Origin: Holothuria scabra
Lineage: Eukaryota > Echinodermata > Holothuroidea > Aspidochirotida > Holothuriidae
Assembly (NCBI GenBank): GCA_037179385.1
Contig: CM074180.1
Coordinates: 30,299,455 to 30,363,454, forward strand
Direction: 5' to 3'
Length of the DNA stretch: 64,000 nucleotides
Shown: positions 21,933 through 32,972 of the stretch, in pieces
How the letters are laid out: every line of letters starts with the position of its first letter
How positions within the stretch are numbered: the stretch's first letter is position 1
Made by a program: the position numbers and the translations under genes
Notes under the pieces: model-generated
The model's input: the letters and a program-made list of their open reading frames with translations, nothing else
Databases searched by the model: none
What the model was told of the DNA's origin: nothing

Positions 21933-22880
21933 GGGGAGTTGGTTCATAAAACTACGATTTTCTAGAATTCTGGTAGAAATCGGCAGTTATTTTAGGCCGT
22001 TCAGTCGAAATATGTGCCCTACTTTCACCGTTACAAAAAACTTGATTGTACAAAAGTATAACCACCACGTCACGAGGGTGTAATCATTCGTTGGGGTGAC
22101 GATTAACAGACTTGTCCAATTAATGCAAGCATGATATAAAAATAAACCCAGAAAAAATGCAGATTTCAAATTTATCGTGATTCCGCGTCCGGTAGTCATC
22201 CCTCCGGGCAAAATTCATGTCTCGGGCGACTCTTTTCTCGGCCACACCCGACGGGTCAAATATAATCAGTCTAAATTTTTCAGAGGTTATCATGAGGGTT
22301 CTTGAGAAAGAGTAAGACTGACGTTTGAAAGTATCGAATCAATATGTTAATGCAAGCATCATGTTAACTTCTATACATATAGGTCACACACGTGGTTCTT
22401 TAATGTTGCCAGGGTTCTCGTCATTCGCTTCTTGTTGTTAAAGATATACCTTATCATGTCGGTGTATTTTACTGCTCTGGTGTGGTTCAAGTCGTTCACG
22501 ACAAACGACACAAAAAGTTAACTTTGTGAAAAACAGAGTGACTGTTTTGTGATTTTATTTACGGTTACCTTGGGTATAAATGTGATGGAATTTTCAGACG
22601 CGGATCCAATTGGGGGCGCACCCGGCGAACGCAACCCCCCCCCCCCCCCGCCCTTTATCGATGACCAACCATTATTTTTAAGATATGGAAAATACGTTCC
22701 CAGATGTGGGAAATCGCATTTTATCGGGGAGACCCCGACGCCCCGCCTTCGGCGCTCGCTCGTCGACCTTCGGCAAACGGTGTGTGAACCTATCCTTTCT
22801 CAAAATCCTAAATTCTCGCCTGCTTTTATTTATATTGAGTGGAAAGATGTTCAACTTTTTGAACAAGATGTTCATATAAA

Positions 22881-22912
22881 TTTTTGAGTACACACAATGG
22901 TGTACTCAAAAA
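22881..22912. repeat. Perfect 13-bp hairpin
   Basis: TTTTTGAGTACAC and GTGTACTCAAAAA are exact inverted copies around the 6-base loop ACAATG. On RNA it would form a stable stem. No flanking repeat was found. Confidence 0.6.
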
Positions 22913-23081
22913 ATGGAGTTGAATATAACTAACCACCTACACTATTTTGGATAAAGTGGAATATTTAGATGACATGAATGTCAACATTTTATGAAGAGTT
23001 AGTACGTATTAAAACAATTTGCCTCAGATGTATTTCTTTGTTTTTAATGGTGGAACATACCAGTTTTGTCTATCGCGGTTG

Positions 23082-23877
23082 CATGGGCGTCCGCAGAAAT
23101 TTTTACAAGGGGGGGGGGCAAGGTCATTCATGGATGATTGAATTGTGTACACTATCTAAGCGGAGCGCCACCATCAGTTGGCGCGGAGCGTACGAGAAAA
23201 TTTTGGGTCTTACAAACCCTCCAGATGGCCGGAAACGGCACTTGGCGAGTGTTATAAGCTGCATGTACCCAGCCCTGAAACAGGAATTTCATGTCTGTAA
23301 TTTTTAGATTTTTAGAATTTTCAATCTAAAAAAATTGTTGAAGGTAAATCTGCCTCTCGGTCACAGCCTCGCACGCCTGAGCTCGATAAAACTTACAACT
23401 GCCAAACAGCCTATATAGGCCTACATCCGTTACCCAATTATGAATCACCCCTCCGCCCCCCCCCCCCCCCCCCCGCATATTCACCTTGTATATCCCAGTT
23501 ACATCTGCGCGTCGCCACTTGAGATCAGCACGGGACCAAACCAAGACCAACGCATTCATCAATAGTCAGATGCCATATGCACACTACATACTTGACAACT
23601 AGTACAATTTTGGCATAGTTTTTACAATTACAAATTTCCAATAGATATCACGAATGATGGTCCCCAAATTACGATTTCACTATTCAGCATACCATGTTCT
23701 CTTTTGCTATTCGTGGTCAAATGTCCGCATATTTCAGTAGAAACTGACGCTGTGAGTGAAGATATTTTGATGATCTATTTTTTTTTTTTTTTATTTTAAT
23801 TTTTAATTAATTTTTTCACAAGTTTGATTTTACGGGGGGGGGGGGGGCAAGTGCCCCCCCCCTTCCGGACGCCCATG
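23082..23877. mobile_element. hAT-type element, 796 bp
   Basis: Perfect 12-bp ends CATGGGCGTCCG / CGGACGCCCATG, flanked by the 8-bp direct repeat CGCGGTTG at 23074-23081 and 23878-23885. G homopolymers lie just inside both ends and a C homopolymer in the middle (23457-23475). A block at 23158-23200 (GCGGAGCGCCACCATCAG, then TTGGCGCGGAGCG) is the inverted form of the unit at 2410 and 28060. No transposase. Confidence 0.88.
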
Positions 23878-24489
23878 CGCGGTTGCTAACATTACCTGTA
23901 ATTAGGGTATTTTAGTATTCCGTGGGCTAGTCTAACGCAAAATTTCCAGTGTGATATTGAAGGAATAATCATTTGAATTAGGGTTTTGTTGCATGTTGTT
24001 TGCAGCGAATAAACGGGATAGGGAAGCAAACCCATGATGTGATTGGACAAGATGTTTGCAACCAACCACCACGCATAAAATGATATATTGTAGAATGCGT
24101 TTGGCTTTGTCCCAATTTCGGCAGAGGTCAACCACTCACTTGTGAATCTCCCCTCCTTTGTCGTAGAACATTCAACAATGCTTTGGAAAATGATAGTGAA
24201 GTAAGTCTACCATAATAAAATATACGAACTTGAAAAAAATGAAGGTGTCGTAACACTGTAAACCCACATTTGGTAAAACCTCTGTGGATGAAGCAAACTG
24301 GACATTTCGAAATTTGTACTTCATTTTAGAGAAGAAACTCGATTGACTGATCGAAAAATTTTACCACAGAAATTAAAACTTCAGTTTTCAAGTAAACCCC
24401 ATACAGCCATCTTTCGGCACTACACTGAATCATTTAGTGTAAATAACTCAGTCGGGGAATTTACACGGGAGCAATTCCCTTTGAATTAA

Positions 24490-24560
24490 TCTCCACCTCC
24501 ATATCAGTAGGGGGGATGGACATGCTGGCCCCACACCTCAAAAAACCTGCGCACACCACT
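24490..24560. repeat. hAT-like right end, solo
   Basis: GGGGGGATGGACATGC leads into AACCTGCGCACACCACTG, resembling an inverted CAGTGGTGTGCGCAGG end. No left partner with a matching target site was found. Confidence 0.3.
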
Positions 24561-25386
24561 GGTCTATAGAAGTAGTATACAAGAAGATGACAGTTTAGTC
24601 TCACCGCATGTTAGCATAACAACCATAGTGAATATGATAAATAAACTAAAGTTTCCCAATTTTACCCTGAAAGTGGTTCCCCTCTAAATTTGCATAAGAA
24701 TTACAAAATATAAGATATTCCAACATTTTGAGATTTGATATAGCTTGTATCAACACATTGTTAATAAACCACAGGATAAGGCACTCCTTTGTGAAAGATT
24801 CTTCCTTTTCGACTACGAATTGATGCATTTACGATATAGATTGATATGCTACGAAATTAGGTCGCACGTAGGTTCAATTCATGGTGTGGAAATGTTACAT
24901 ATCACAATGTTATACAGTTTTATACACAATCGATGGTAAAAGGTACCATCAATATGTTGTCATGTTTCGGGATATTCATACCTACTAAAGTTCAGAATTA
25001 CCAGAATTAAGACCCAGGCTTGCAAAAGGCAAAATAGAAGTTGTTGAAGTGGTTAACTTGTGTAAAACTCTCTCAAACACCTACTGTATGTCTTGCAGTC
25101 ATGAGGGATGTTACTTAAATAAATCCACATTGGTGTCAATTTTACTAGACTTTTAGTTTGTGTCCTCGTGGCTCTTTTTGTGGTCAATTGATCCAATTGT
25201 TTTCTAAAGGGAAACCGCTCCAGACGAACAGTTCAGTGAGAATGGATTGAAAGTAAATAATAAAATAATGAAAATGTCAAATTTGTAAAGGTTTTTAATT
25301 GCCACCTGTTTAGAAAACTCACAAGGTAGAGACCGTTTCAAAATTGATAAACTGTGTGTAGGCTGTTCAGTTACACAGATGGTGAC

Positions 25387-25647
25387 TTAAAGGTAAAGAG
25401 CAGTCCCCCAAACTAATTTTGAAGAAAAAGCTAAATAACACAATTTTCATCTTATTTCTCTTCAAAGTATCTTTCATTACATTTTATGACTTTACTATTG
25501 CATATGCAAGGTAAACCAAGCAGTTATTTCTGGTAAATTTCACATTCGAAGAGAAAAAACATTGTCACATGACTCCCATTAGCCAATCATGAAACAGGAC
25601 AGTCTACTACGCTTCTTCAATTTGGGATGACTGCTCCTGCCCTTTAA
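25387..25647 (+). mobile_element. TTAA MITE family B, copy 1
   Basis: The ends are TTAAAGGTAAAGAGCAGTCC and, inverted, TTAAAGGGCAGGAGCAGTCA, with TTAA at both borders (25387-25390, 25644-25647). The interior shares GCATATGCAAGGTAAACC, TCACATGACTC and AGCCAATCATGAAACAGGA with the other B copies. There is no coding capacity. Confidence 0.85.
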
Positions 25648-26064
25648 GCGTAAAGAATGTAAGGCTACAGCTGGGTAGGGTTAGGGTACAGCCCCGGGCT
25701 CAAAGGCACAGAGTTGGCCTGTTTTTTTCTGTCTCTTTTTCAACATGACAATAATGTACTAGTTTGAGCTGTTTACTCCAAGCACGTAGACAAGGAAGCC
25801 CCTCCTCCCCCCCCCCCTTCGAAAAATTTACTTGTGAGTTTGAAGTTTGCCATTGACTTTATACAATTTTACACGTTTGGCACCACATGAAAAGTTGTCA
25901 CCCCTTCCAAAACCTTGCCTCGCTACGAGAATGGGCAGCTCTCGTTGGCATCACAATATATGAATTGTAACAGTTATCTCAGCATTCTATGTCAGGACGG
26001 GAGAGGCTTACAAAGTTCTGAAATAATTCCAAGTCAAAGACGAACATTTTCGAATAATATTTGT

Positions 26065-26810
26065 GATCCAATTAATAACATAAGGAGAGATCAACAACCA
26101 CCATCGAACCAAAATCTTATCATATAGCATAAGCCACATATGTCTAGGTAGAGTTTTCTTGTGCTATAACTATAAGGGAAAGGAAACCGTCTTACACACA
26201 TTTTGCAACTTTGCTTCAGAAGTAGGGTTTAAGCTCTGAAAGAGGTTATAGTTACTTCATCCAGGGAATTCAAGGGGGATCTGTCGTAAATCCCGGTCAA
26301 AAATTTGATGCATGGGGGACTTGCCCTCCTCATTCGGCAAAAACAGTTGGTCCATTCGGACAAAACGAGATAAACTGTGCCCTTTTCTGGCACAAATTGT
26401 TCTTGCCACCTCAGAAAAATTACCCTCGTATAGCCTATCCAAGTTTAACGAAATTCTTTGAAAAATGTGTCACAAGATTGATAAACATGAATTGGATACG
26501 TCATAACATAAGAGGGTATCAACATCTACCACCGAATCAAAATCTTATCATAAGTCACATATGTTCAGGGTGGGTTTTCTTGTATTGGAGAAGGAAAAGC
26601 AAAACTGTGTTAAGCACATTTTGCAATTTTATTTCAGAAGTACCGGTAGGGTTTAAGCTATGAAAGAGGTTACAGTTAATTGATCCAGGTGATTTAAGGA
26701 TGATCTGTCGCAATCATAGTCAACAATTTGAATAATGGTTAAATGAGCTAAAGGGCGTTCTTTGAAAAGTGTGTCACAAGGTTGATAAACATGAATTTGA
26801 TTCTTAAATG
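26065..26810 (+). repeat. Tandem duplication, unit of about 415 bp
   Basis: ACCAAAATCTTATCATA, TTTCTTGTGCT, CACACATTTTGCAA, CAGAAGTAGGGTTTAAGC and GAAAGAGGTTATAGTTA at 26105-26260 recur in order at 26530-26680. GAAAAATGTGTCACAAGATTG at about 26458 recurs at about 26763. The second unit is shorter and diverged, so the duplication is old. Confidence 0.7.
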
Positions 26811-27309
26811 ACAATTAGACAAACAGAAAAATCCCTCTGACTGTTTAAAGTTATCTTTTTTGGGTTCCACACAAAGTTATGGGAGATATTTGCATCTTCC
26901 AAAATATATACCGAGGGTATGTCGGACCCCTACACATTAAGATCAATTGCAATTAGCACTTAGTTGAGTATAAAAGTACGTCCTTGTCATTCTTCCAAAT
27001 AAGCCATTCTGAATGGCAAGGGGCGACTAAGAGTAAAAGTGTCACTTGTCTTTCCACAAGCTGTTTTGTACTTTGGTTGCGCTTGGCTGTTCTGATGACC
27101 CAATGATTCCCATGGATTTTTTCAAGCGACCCAAATTCATAATTTGGCGTTTTCAGCGACCAAATCAACGGAAGTGTGTGGAACTTTGCGTTAGAAGGGT
27201 TACATCATTTCATTAAATGTAAATCAAAAGCACTGCAAGCGCAAACACTAGACGGACTTGGATCTATCAGTTTTTTTTATCTTGCGGCCCACGTTTGGGT
27301 AGAGCTCCA

Positions 27310-28340
27310 CAGTGGCTTACGCAGGGGCGTTGAACCATGCCCACTATCATGGATGTCAATTTGTTTTTTAAGATCCTAAAAATACGTACTTTAGTAACAC
27401 AAATTTTACTTCAGAAGGTAGCATATGTGGCACCAGATTGCACGTAAGGATACCCAATTTCTCAAAAATTTGTGAAGAGGAGTAATATTGTTTCCCCAAG
27501 TCCCCTCAGTGATGCAATTATTTTTATTCCTAAAAGTACGCAAATTTTGTCAAATTCCAACACCTTTTTCAACAACCCTCAAAGGGAAGGGGCTCGTCCC
27601 TTAGATTCCTTCCCCCGCCCCCCCCCCCGCCGCCGGCATAGACGTACGAGGCGGGGTGGGGAACGGAGTGTGTTCATGTACGTAGAGCAACAGTATGCCA
27701 TTTATCATGCAAAGTATGTTAGGAGTAAAATCATTTATAGTCGGGAGTGTGGTAATAACATCAACGATTTCACCAATTCAGCGGATCTAGTTTAGCCAAG
27801 AGTCACAGTAGAGACGCATTAGCATGTGTTCAATTCGGTTGTATAGTTTTTTTCTGAAAAGATTCCAGGCCGTTCAATCTCATGGTACAGTAGTAGCATA
27901 TTTTAAATATGTGATAATTTTCTGATCACTTAGTATCTTGTTGTTTTTTATTGCTGCAGTCAAAAGCTAAAAATAAAGACTGTTTAAAATCCCTTTACAA
28001 GCACGAGAAAGCAATTTTGGCAATCTGACTGCCTGAGGGGTCACGATTTTTACAATTTTCCCTACGCTCCGCTCCAACTAATGGTGACGCTCCGCTTAGA
28101 TAGTCTTAAAATAACATTTTCTGGTCAATGTATTTCTAATAACATTCTGATCATTTTGCAGTTTGCGAACTTATTTTGAATTAAGCCTTTTATTGAACAC
28201 AACAAAAATAAGATACCGACCGCTTCAATTCTACCTACAAGTCTGAGAAATGCTATTTTCGGCCATCTGAAAGGGTCCGATTTTTCGAAATTTTGTGTAC
28301 GCTCCGCGCCAATTGATGGTGACGCTCCGCTTATAGGCAG
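27310..28340 (+). mobile_element. hAT-like element, second copy of the 1742-3030 family
   Basis: Begins CAGTGGCTTACGCAGGGGCG. AGCATATGTGGCACCAGATTG and CCCCTCAGTGATGC follow as in the other copy. After a C-rich break at 27610-27650 the element continues, with two tandem units marked by CGCTCCGC at 28062-28110 and 28295-28335. No right end or target duplication was found, so the copy is incomplete or rearranged. Confidence 0.6.
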
Positions 28341-28542
28341 TCTTTACGTTTTTGTGCAAGAAATATACAAGATAACGTACCAGCTGCTTTGCAGGAAGTA
28401 TTTAAAAAAGTGCAAGTACTTTTCTCAAGACTTGTGTGGAAGCTCAAATTAAAATTTTAATTTTGGACATTATAATTTTTTTTTATTTACATTATTTTTA
28501 ATGCATTTTGGTTGATTCACTGGTTCGGAAGGAATGGAAGCA

Positions 28543-28795
28543 TTAATTAGTTAGTTAGATAGAGTTTACGGCCCAGTCTCCAATCTGTTGGTTCAAGTCG
28601 AGCCCGCCCCTGTCTTTTTTCCAGCTGTGGTTCACTGGATTGTTTTCCCTACTCCATTGCTTATGCGGAGCAACACGCACAACGGCAGTAGGTTCCACTT
28701 TTTTAGAGCCTTTGGTATGACTCGACCTGGGAAAAGAACCCGGGCCTTCTGCGTGAGAGGCGGCATTAGACAGTGCTGTTGTTGGAACACTGTTT
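28543..28795 (-). repeat. tRNA-derived SINE, uninterrupted copy
   Basis: On the minus strand the head contains GTCTAATGCCGCC and GGCCCGGGTTCTTTTCCC (B-box-like). The body shares GGAACCTACTGCCGTTGTGC and AAGCAATGGAGTAGGGAAAAC with 15116-15302. The tail runs ACTGGGCCGTAAACTC and ends in a short TAAC-type repeat, the usual form of a SINE 3' end. Confidence 0.75.
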
Positions 28796-28856
28796 AATAT
28801 TGAATACCTCTTCTGTATCAAATGAGACATATTTCATGGATGAACAGATGAAATAC

Positions 28857-28938
28857 CTGACATTTCATCCCCCTGGACCACTTTGGCCATGCCGTGCTCT
28901 TTCAACTCGTCAATACTAACAGCCTTTGATGCTGTATC
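28857..28938 (-). CDS. Candidate internal exon, 82 bp, unrecognised
   Basis: The minus-strand frame encodes DTASKAVSIDELKEHGMAK and continues VVQGDEMS. The upstream edge TTTAGAGTTTACTGCAG|GATACA is a good acceptor and the downstream edge ATGTCAG|GTATTT a good donor; the other frames are closed. Composition and codon use are clearly more gene-like than the flanks. The peptide is soluble, charged and not assigned to a family. It abuts the SINE at 28543-28795, which would then lie in the downstream intron. Confidence 0.45.
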
Positions 28939-29331
28939 CTGCAGTAAACTCTAAATATTTACAGCAAAGTTCCAACATTCCGGCTGACTCTTGGCAACCA
29001 GTAATTGGAACCGACTACCAGTCTAGTCTTGTGTGACCATAACGTTGTGATGGAATATTTCTCTCTGCAAATTGTTAAGATTGCCGGGTGTATAAGAGAT
29101 ACAAAAGCAATGATTGGAAGAGAGAGTCGGGTAATAGGTGAATTTTCCTTCGATCTTTCAAACCATTTAAAAAAAGTAATAACTGAAGAGATACAACAAA
29201 GGTTTTATTATCTTTTTGTATAAGTTGAATTCTTGATCTGGATTATGCCGAGCATAAGCAATGGAGCAGGACTATTCTTACAAGAAATATTTTTACAGAA
29301 ACAAATTAAGAAGGGTCATTTCCAATAAAAG

Positions 29332-29424
29332 CAGCTTTGGGTTTGGAAGACGAGGGACCCGTGATGGAGCTTCGTTTAATGTCACTTATCAACCTACCTT
29401 TCAATCAAAAAATTAACTGCCCAG
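29332..29424 (+). CDS. Possible exon, strand uncertain
   Basis: The plus frame reads LGLEDEGPVMELRLMSLINL and more, starting after AATAAAAGCAG and ending TGCCCAG|GTAGGC. The minus strand is also open over the same bases (…DIKRSSITGPSSSKPK…) with an acceptor-like TTTTTTGATTGAAAG. Only one can be real. Confidence 0.25.
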
Positions 29425-29765
29425 GTAGGCCTATCTGCATATTACATAAGGTCCTATCGTACCTGAAACTGATCCTAGCAATGAAGATCTACATGGGAGC
29501 CAATACCGACAATTTTTTGACGTTTTCACTGTTTACACAGTCCGAGAGATCATCCTTATCTAGAACAGCCAGTTGGCTGTAGTCATGCTAAAAATGAAAA
29601 GAGAATTTGTTCTGATTGGCGTTTTTGATGAACTAAATCTTCACTTTTCAATTTAAATAATTTTCTTAGTTTAAAAAGGGTAATAAAAAGAAATAGGAGC
29701 GAAGATAATTTTGAGATTGACTGTTTAAGTCTTAGAAACAATTTTCCCACAATCCCACTTATACC

Positions 29766-30027
29766 TTAAAGGGCAAAAACAGTCGCCCCAAACTTGTTTT
29801 GAAGCAGCAAATAGGTCTCAAAATTTCATCTCTTATCTTTCTTTAAAATATCTTTTACAATATTTTGAGACTTCAGAATCGCATATTCTAGGTAAACTAA
29901 CCAGTTACTCCTGGTTAATTTCACATTTTAGGAGAAAAATATTGTCACTTGATTCTCAAAAGCCAATCATCAAACAGGATAGTCTACTACACTACTTGAA
30001 TTTGGGAGGACTGCTCTTGTCCCTTAA
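29766..30027 (+). mobile_element. TTAA MITE family B, copy 2
   Basis: TTAAAGGGCAAAAACAGTCG opens it; the right end GGACTGCTCTTGTCCCTTAA closes it. It matches copy 1 throughout (TATTGTCACTTGATTCTCAAA, AGCCAATCATCAAACAGGAT). Its right TTAA (30024-30027) is at the same time the left TTAA of a family A element. Confidence 0.85.
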
Positions 30028-30340
30028 AGAGCCAAACCTCTCACCCCAAACTACAATTTTGGTATCCGGGTACCAAAATTCTCAATTGGCTCAGCTTTTT
30101 GATTGACAACTAATTCAAACAATGCATAGTGCCAAAGTTTATATTACACAGCATGAACGGTACTGAGAGTGTTTTGATTATATAAATTGAGTTTTTCTAT
30201 ACTCACCCTGAACAGCTGAAGCAATAAACTGAGATTGTGCCTGGATGAGAATGAATTTCAGACAATTGATTGTGGGAGGGGCTTCAGTAAGAAGGTTAGG
30301 AGAATTGGTACTGTTTGGGGTGAGAGAACTGGGCCTTTAA
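30024..30340 (+). mobile_element. TTAA MITE family A, best plus-strand copy
   Basis: Begins TTAAAGAGCCAAACCTCTC and ends GAGAACTGGGCCTTTAA. Ends are inverted copies over about 28 bp, and the target is TTAA on both sides. Such ends point to transposases of the piggyBac or Kolobok type; which one cannot be told. Family A and B ends share TTAAAGGGC and CCCCAAACT, so one transposase may have moved both. Confidence 0.85.
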
Positions 30341-30663
30341 AGGAAAATTGTGCTGCGCCAATAAATACGAAAAAATATTTAATCATAATTAAACCATTCA
30401 GTCTCACCAATAATCTCCAGCAAAATGTTTACCTTCTTTAAATGTTTTGCATGAAAAGATTTGCATCGTTTGATTTTTTTAATGTAAGTTTGTGGCAACA
30501 AATTATTCTTCGGCAACAAATATTTGGATTTCGTTTGTTTTGAAATTTACTTGAAAAAGAAAAGCTATATCGTTCTATTTTACTTGAAGTGATCTATCAT
30601 TTTTGTACAGTTGCCTTCAAGAGACGAAACTTTTCAGTAAAACCCTGAGCGCACTAATTCCTT

Positions 30664-30917
30664 TTAAATGGCAAGGGCAGTCGTCCCAAACTTGGAAGCT
30701 AAATTTCAAGATTTTCTTCTTATTTCTCATCAAAGTATATTTTAAAATATATTTGAAACTCATTATTGCATATTCAAGGTAAGTCAACCAGTTACTACCA
30801 GAAAATTTCCCATTTGAGGAGAAAAACTATTATCACATGACTGTCAAGAACCAATCATGGAATAGGATAATGCAGTAAACTACCAAAAAGTTACGGTGAC
30901 TGCTCTCCATCTTTTAA
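30664..30917 (+). mobile_element. TTAA MITE family B, copy 3
   Basis: Opens TTAAATGGCAAGGGCAGTCG and closes GTGACTGCTCTCCATCTTTTAA. The interior has GCATATTCAAGGTAAGTCAA, TATCACATGACTGTC and AACCAATCATGGAATAGGAT as in the other copies. Confidence 0.8.
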
Positions 30918-31085
30918 ACCAATTGGTTAAGAACTGGGCAGAAAAATCCATCTAACGAACTATCCTACCAAATTTTGCAATTGAGGAAGAAAAGTGACAT
31001 GGTCACATGATCCTCAACAGCCAATCATGATACAAAACCGTCTACTGCACTAATTCAAATTGGGGTGACTGCATTTCCCTGTTGA
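30918..31085 (+). mobile_element. TTAA MITE family B, 5'-truncated copy
   Basis: Only the right two thirds is recognisable: TGGTCACATGATCCTCAACAG, CCAATCATGATACAAAACCG and TTGGGGTGACTGC. It directly follows copy 3. Confidence 0.6.
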
Positions 31086-32702
31086 CATCTACATTATTTT
31101 ATGACTACGCTCATTTTAAAAGATTCAAACAAACTAGACACCGTACTTTGAAATTAATCGTAAAAAATGTGCTGTTAACGCAGTTGCTTGGATTTAATCG
31201 AAACCAGGGTCAAAAGGGAATCGACTAAAATATTTGACTTAAATAATAACCCAAACGGGACTGCACTTAACCCAAACCCAACTTTGATTAAAACTTGACC
31301 CAATGGTGGGTTTAGTTCCCTCGTGATCCAGTTGGTTGTAGAGTGTCAATAATTTCTTGTAATCAAAGACTGAAATTGTTTATCAGAAAGTGACTTATCT
31401 TCTAATTTATGCTTCTTGCACTTCTTTAAATAAGTGCAGAATATTGAACTCTGCGTTAAGACATAAATATTTTTAATGGATGATAAGCCCAACAAGGACG
31501 TAGCTTGGTCCTTGGACCAAATAAAAAGATATTTTTAAAACCAGAATAAACTCTTTGTAACTACATACTTCTTGTTGGTTACTAGATACCTTAGGGGACG
31601 ACAACTGCTAAACTCATAAACAATTTAAGGCTATATTAAAACCCAAAGTAGTGTCTCTCTAAACGGTTCAATAACTTCTTTAGACCGCAATTTGTAAATA
31701 TACTTCAAAACCATTTAAAATTTTTACCGATGTTTTCATGTTAACCACTTAAACACCTTAGCTTCCTTTATTGCTAAATATAGATGGGAATAAGTATTTC
31801 TTGTTCCCCAAATTTACTCTTGCACCGGGACTTTTTTGTTTTATAGTAAAACGCATGCCAATGACCGTGCTCAGACAAGCTTTCACAATCGGTATTAACC
31901 TACAGTGCAAAGGTTGACTGGGTACAGATTGCATTTATTGAGAAGAAAGAAAAGAGCTATTTGGTGTGATTACTTGTAAGTCTTTTTGCAAAAGGAAGCT
32001 TTAACATGTACAAGCGGGATTCGTTGGGCTATTTTTCCGTATTTCAGATAACAAGGCAACACACTGTTACGTACTTCGTTGTTTTCAATCACATTATATT
32101 TAGTGTTAATTAATCTTGTCAAATCATACAAGACGCAATAGTGATACTTCCATTACACCAACCCACTGTGTACAAATCATTTCACAAGTAGTAGCTGCAG
32201 TTGTGATAGAAACAATTGAAAAGTTTGGAGTTTTGAATCATGTTTTTTCTAAGACAATAGCAAAAAGTATAGTTAAGAATTTAATACATACTTTAAATGA
32301 TTGTTCTGTCAGAAACTTATACATATGAGTTATACAGACTTATACATAATCCATGACATATTCAAATACCCAAGAAAGTTTTTTTTTTTTTTTAAGTGTC
32401 CTATGTCTACATTTTGTGAAGCATATATGTTCATCACAACCTTTTGGAGCTTATGAGCTTGTACTGACCACCACCTACCTTACTATTAGATTAAAACATC
32501 TTTCTTTCTCTCAACCCTCGACAAACAAAACAATGTTTCTCCTGTAAAGCTCAAAGTTAATTGTCTTCAAGTGAACTCAGCTACTGAACTATATTTACGT
32601 TCAAGTTACCACTACCCTGAGTAAAACTACGTGTTTCAACTTATTGTGAAGAGTTTTTCATCACTGTATGTACGGGTTTGAGTTCGTTAGTTACATAATA
32701 TT
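31086..32702. other. AT-rich spacer
   Basis: No repeat of the families above and no frame with convincing borders. A GTAAGT at 31970 follows frames that are all closed. Confidence 0.4.
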
Positions 32703-32972
32703 TAAAGACACACCAACACGAATGAGTTGTATAGCGTCATACTGTTCAATTACTTTTCAAGTCCTCCCGTTTAGTCGCCTCTAACGACAGGTGGGGAATA
32801 TCGTGGGCATATTCTACAACCCCCAGCCCACAGGGGGACAACCATTGAGGGACTTGTTCGGTTTTGTGGCGCCGACAACCCCGCCAGTCATGGGATGAGT
32901 GTTAAAGGTCTTATGTGCGCATTTTACAGGTGATAGTCGGGGACAACTTCTCGCCACACACGACCTCCTCAG
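32703..32972 (-). repeat. SINE-like repeat with conserved core, copy 2
   Basis: On the minus strand, GAGGTCGTGTGTGGCGAGAAG, then CGACTATCACC, then TTGTAGAATATGCCC, then CCTGTCGTTAGAGGCGACTAA and the tail CATTCGTGTTGGTGTGTC match the copy at 7698-7952. This copy keeps GGCGGGGTTGTCGGCGCC, missing from copy 1. Confidence 0.6.

Noticed and set aside
22549..22887. 112-codon frame with a proline run
   Set aside because: The prolines come from a C homopolymer of the kind tied to transposon ends; two other frames are open over the same bases.
24252..24468. Possible MITE with CACTGTAAA-like ends
   Set aside because: The two ends agree at too few positions and no target duplication is visible.
25672..25692. 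GTAGGGTTAGGG resembling telomeric repeat
   Set aside because: Fewer than two full units; too short for an interstitial telomere.
28588..28830. Open frames on both strands at 28.6-28.8 kb
   Set aside because: They lie wholly within a tRNA-derived SINE that recurs at 15.1 and 36.8 kb.
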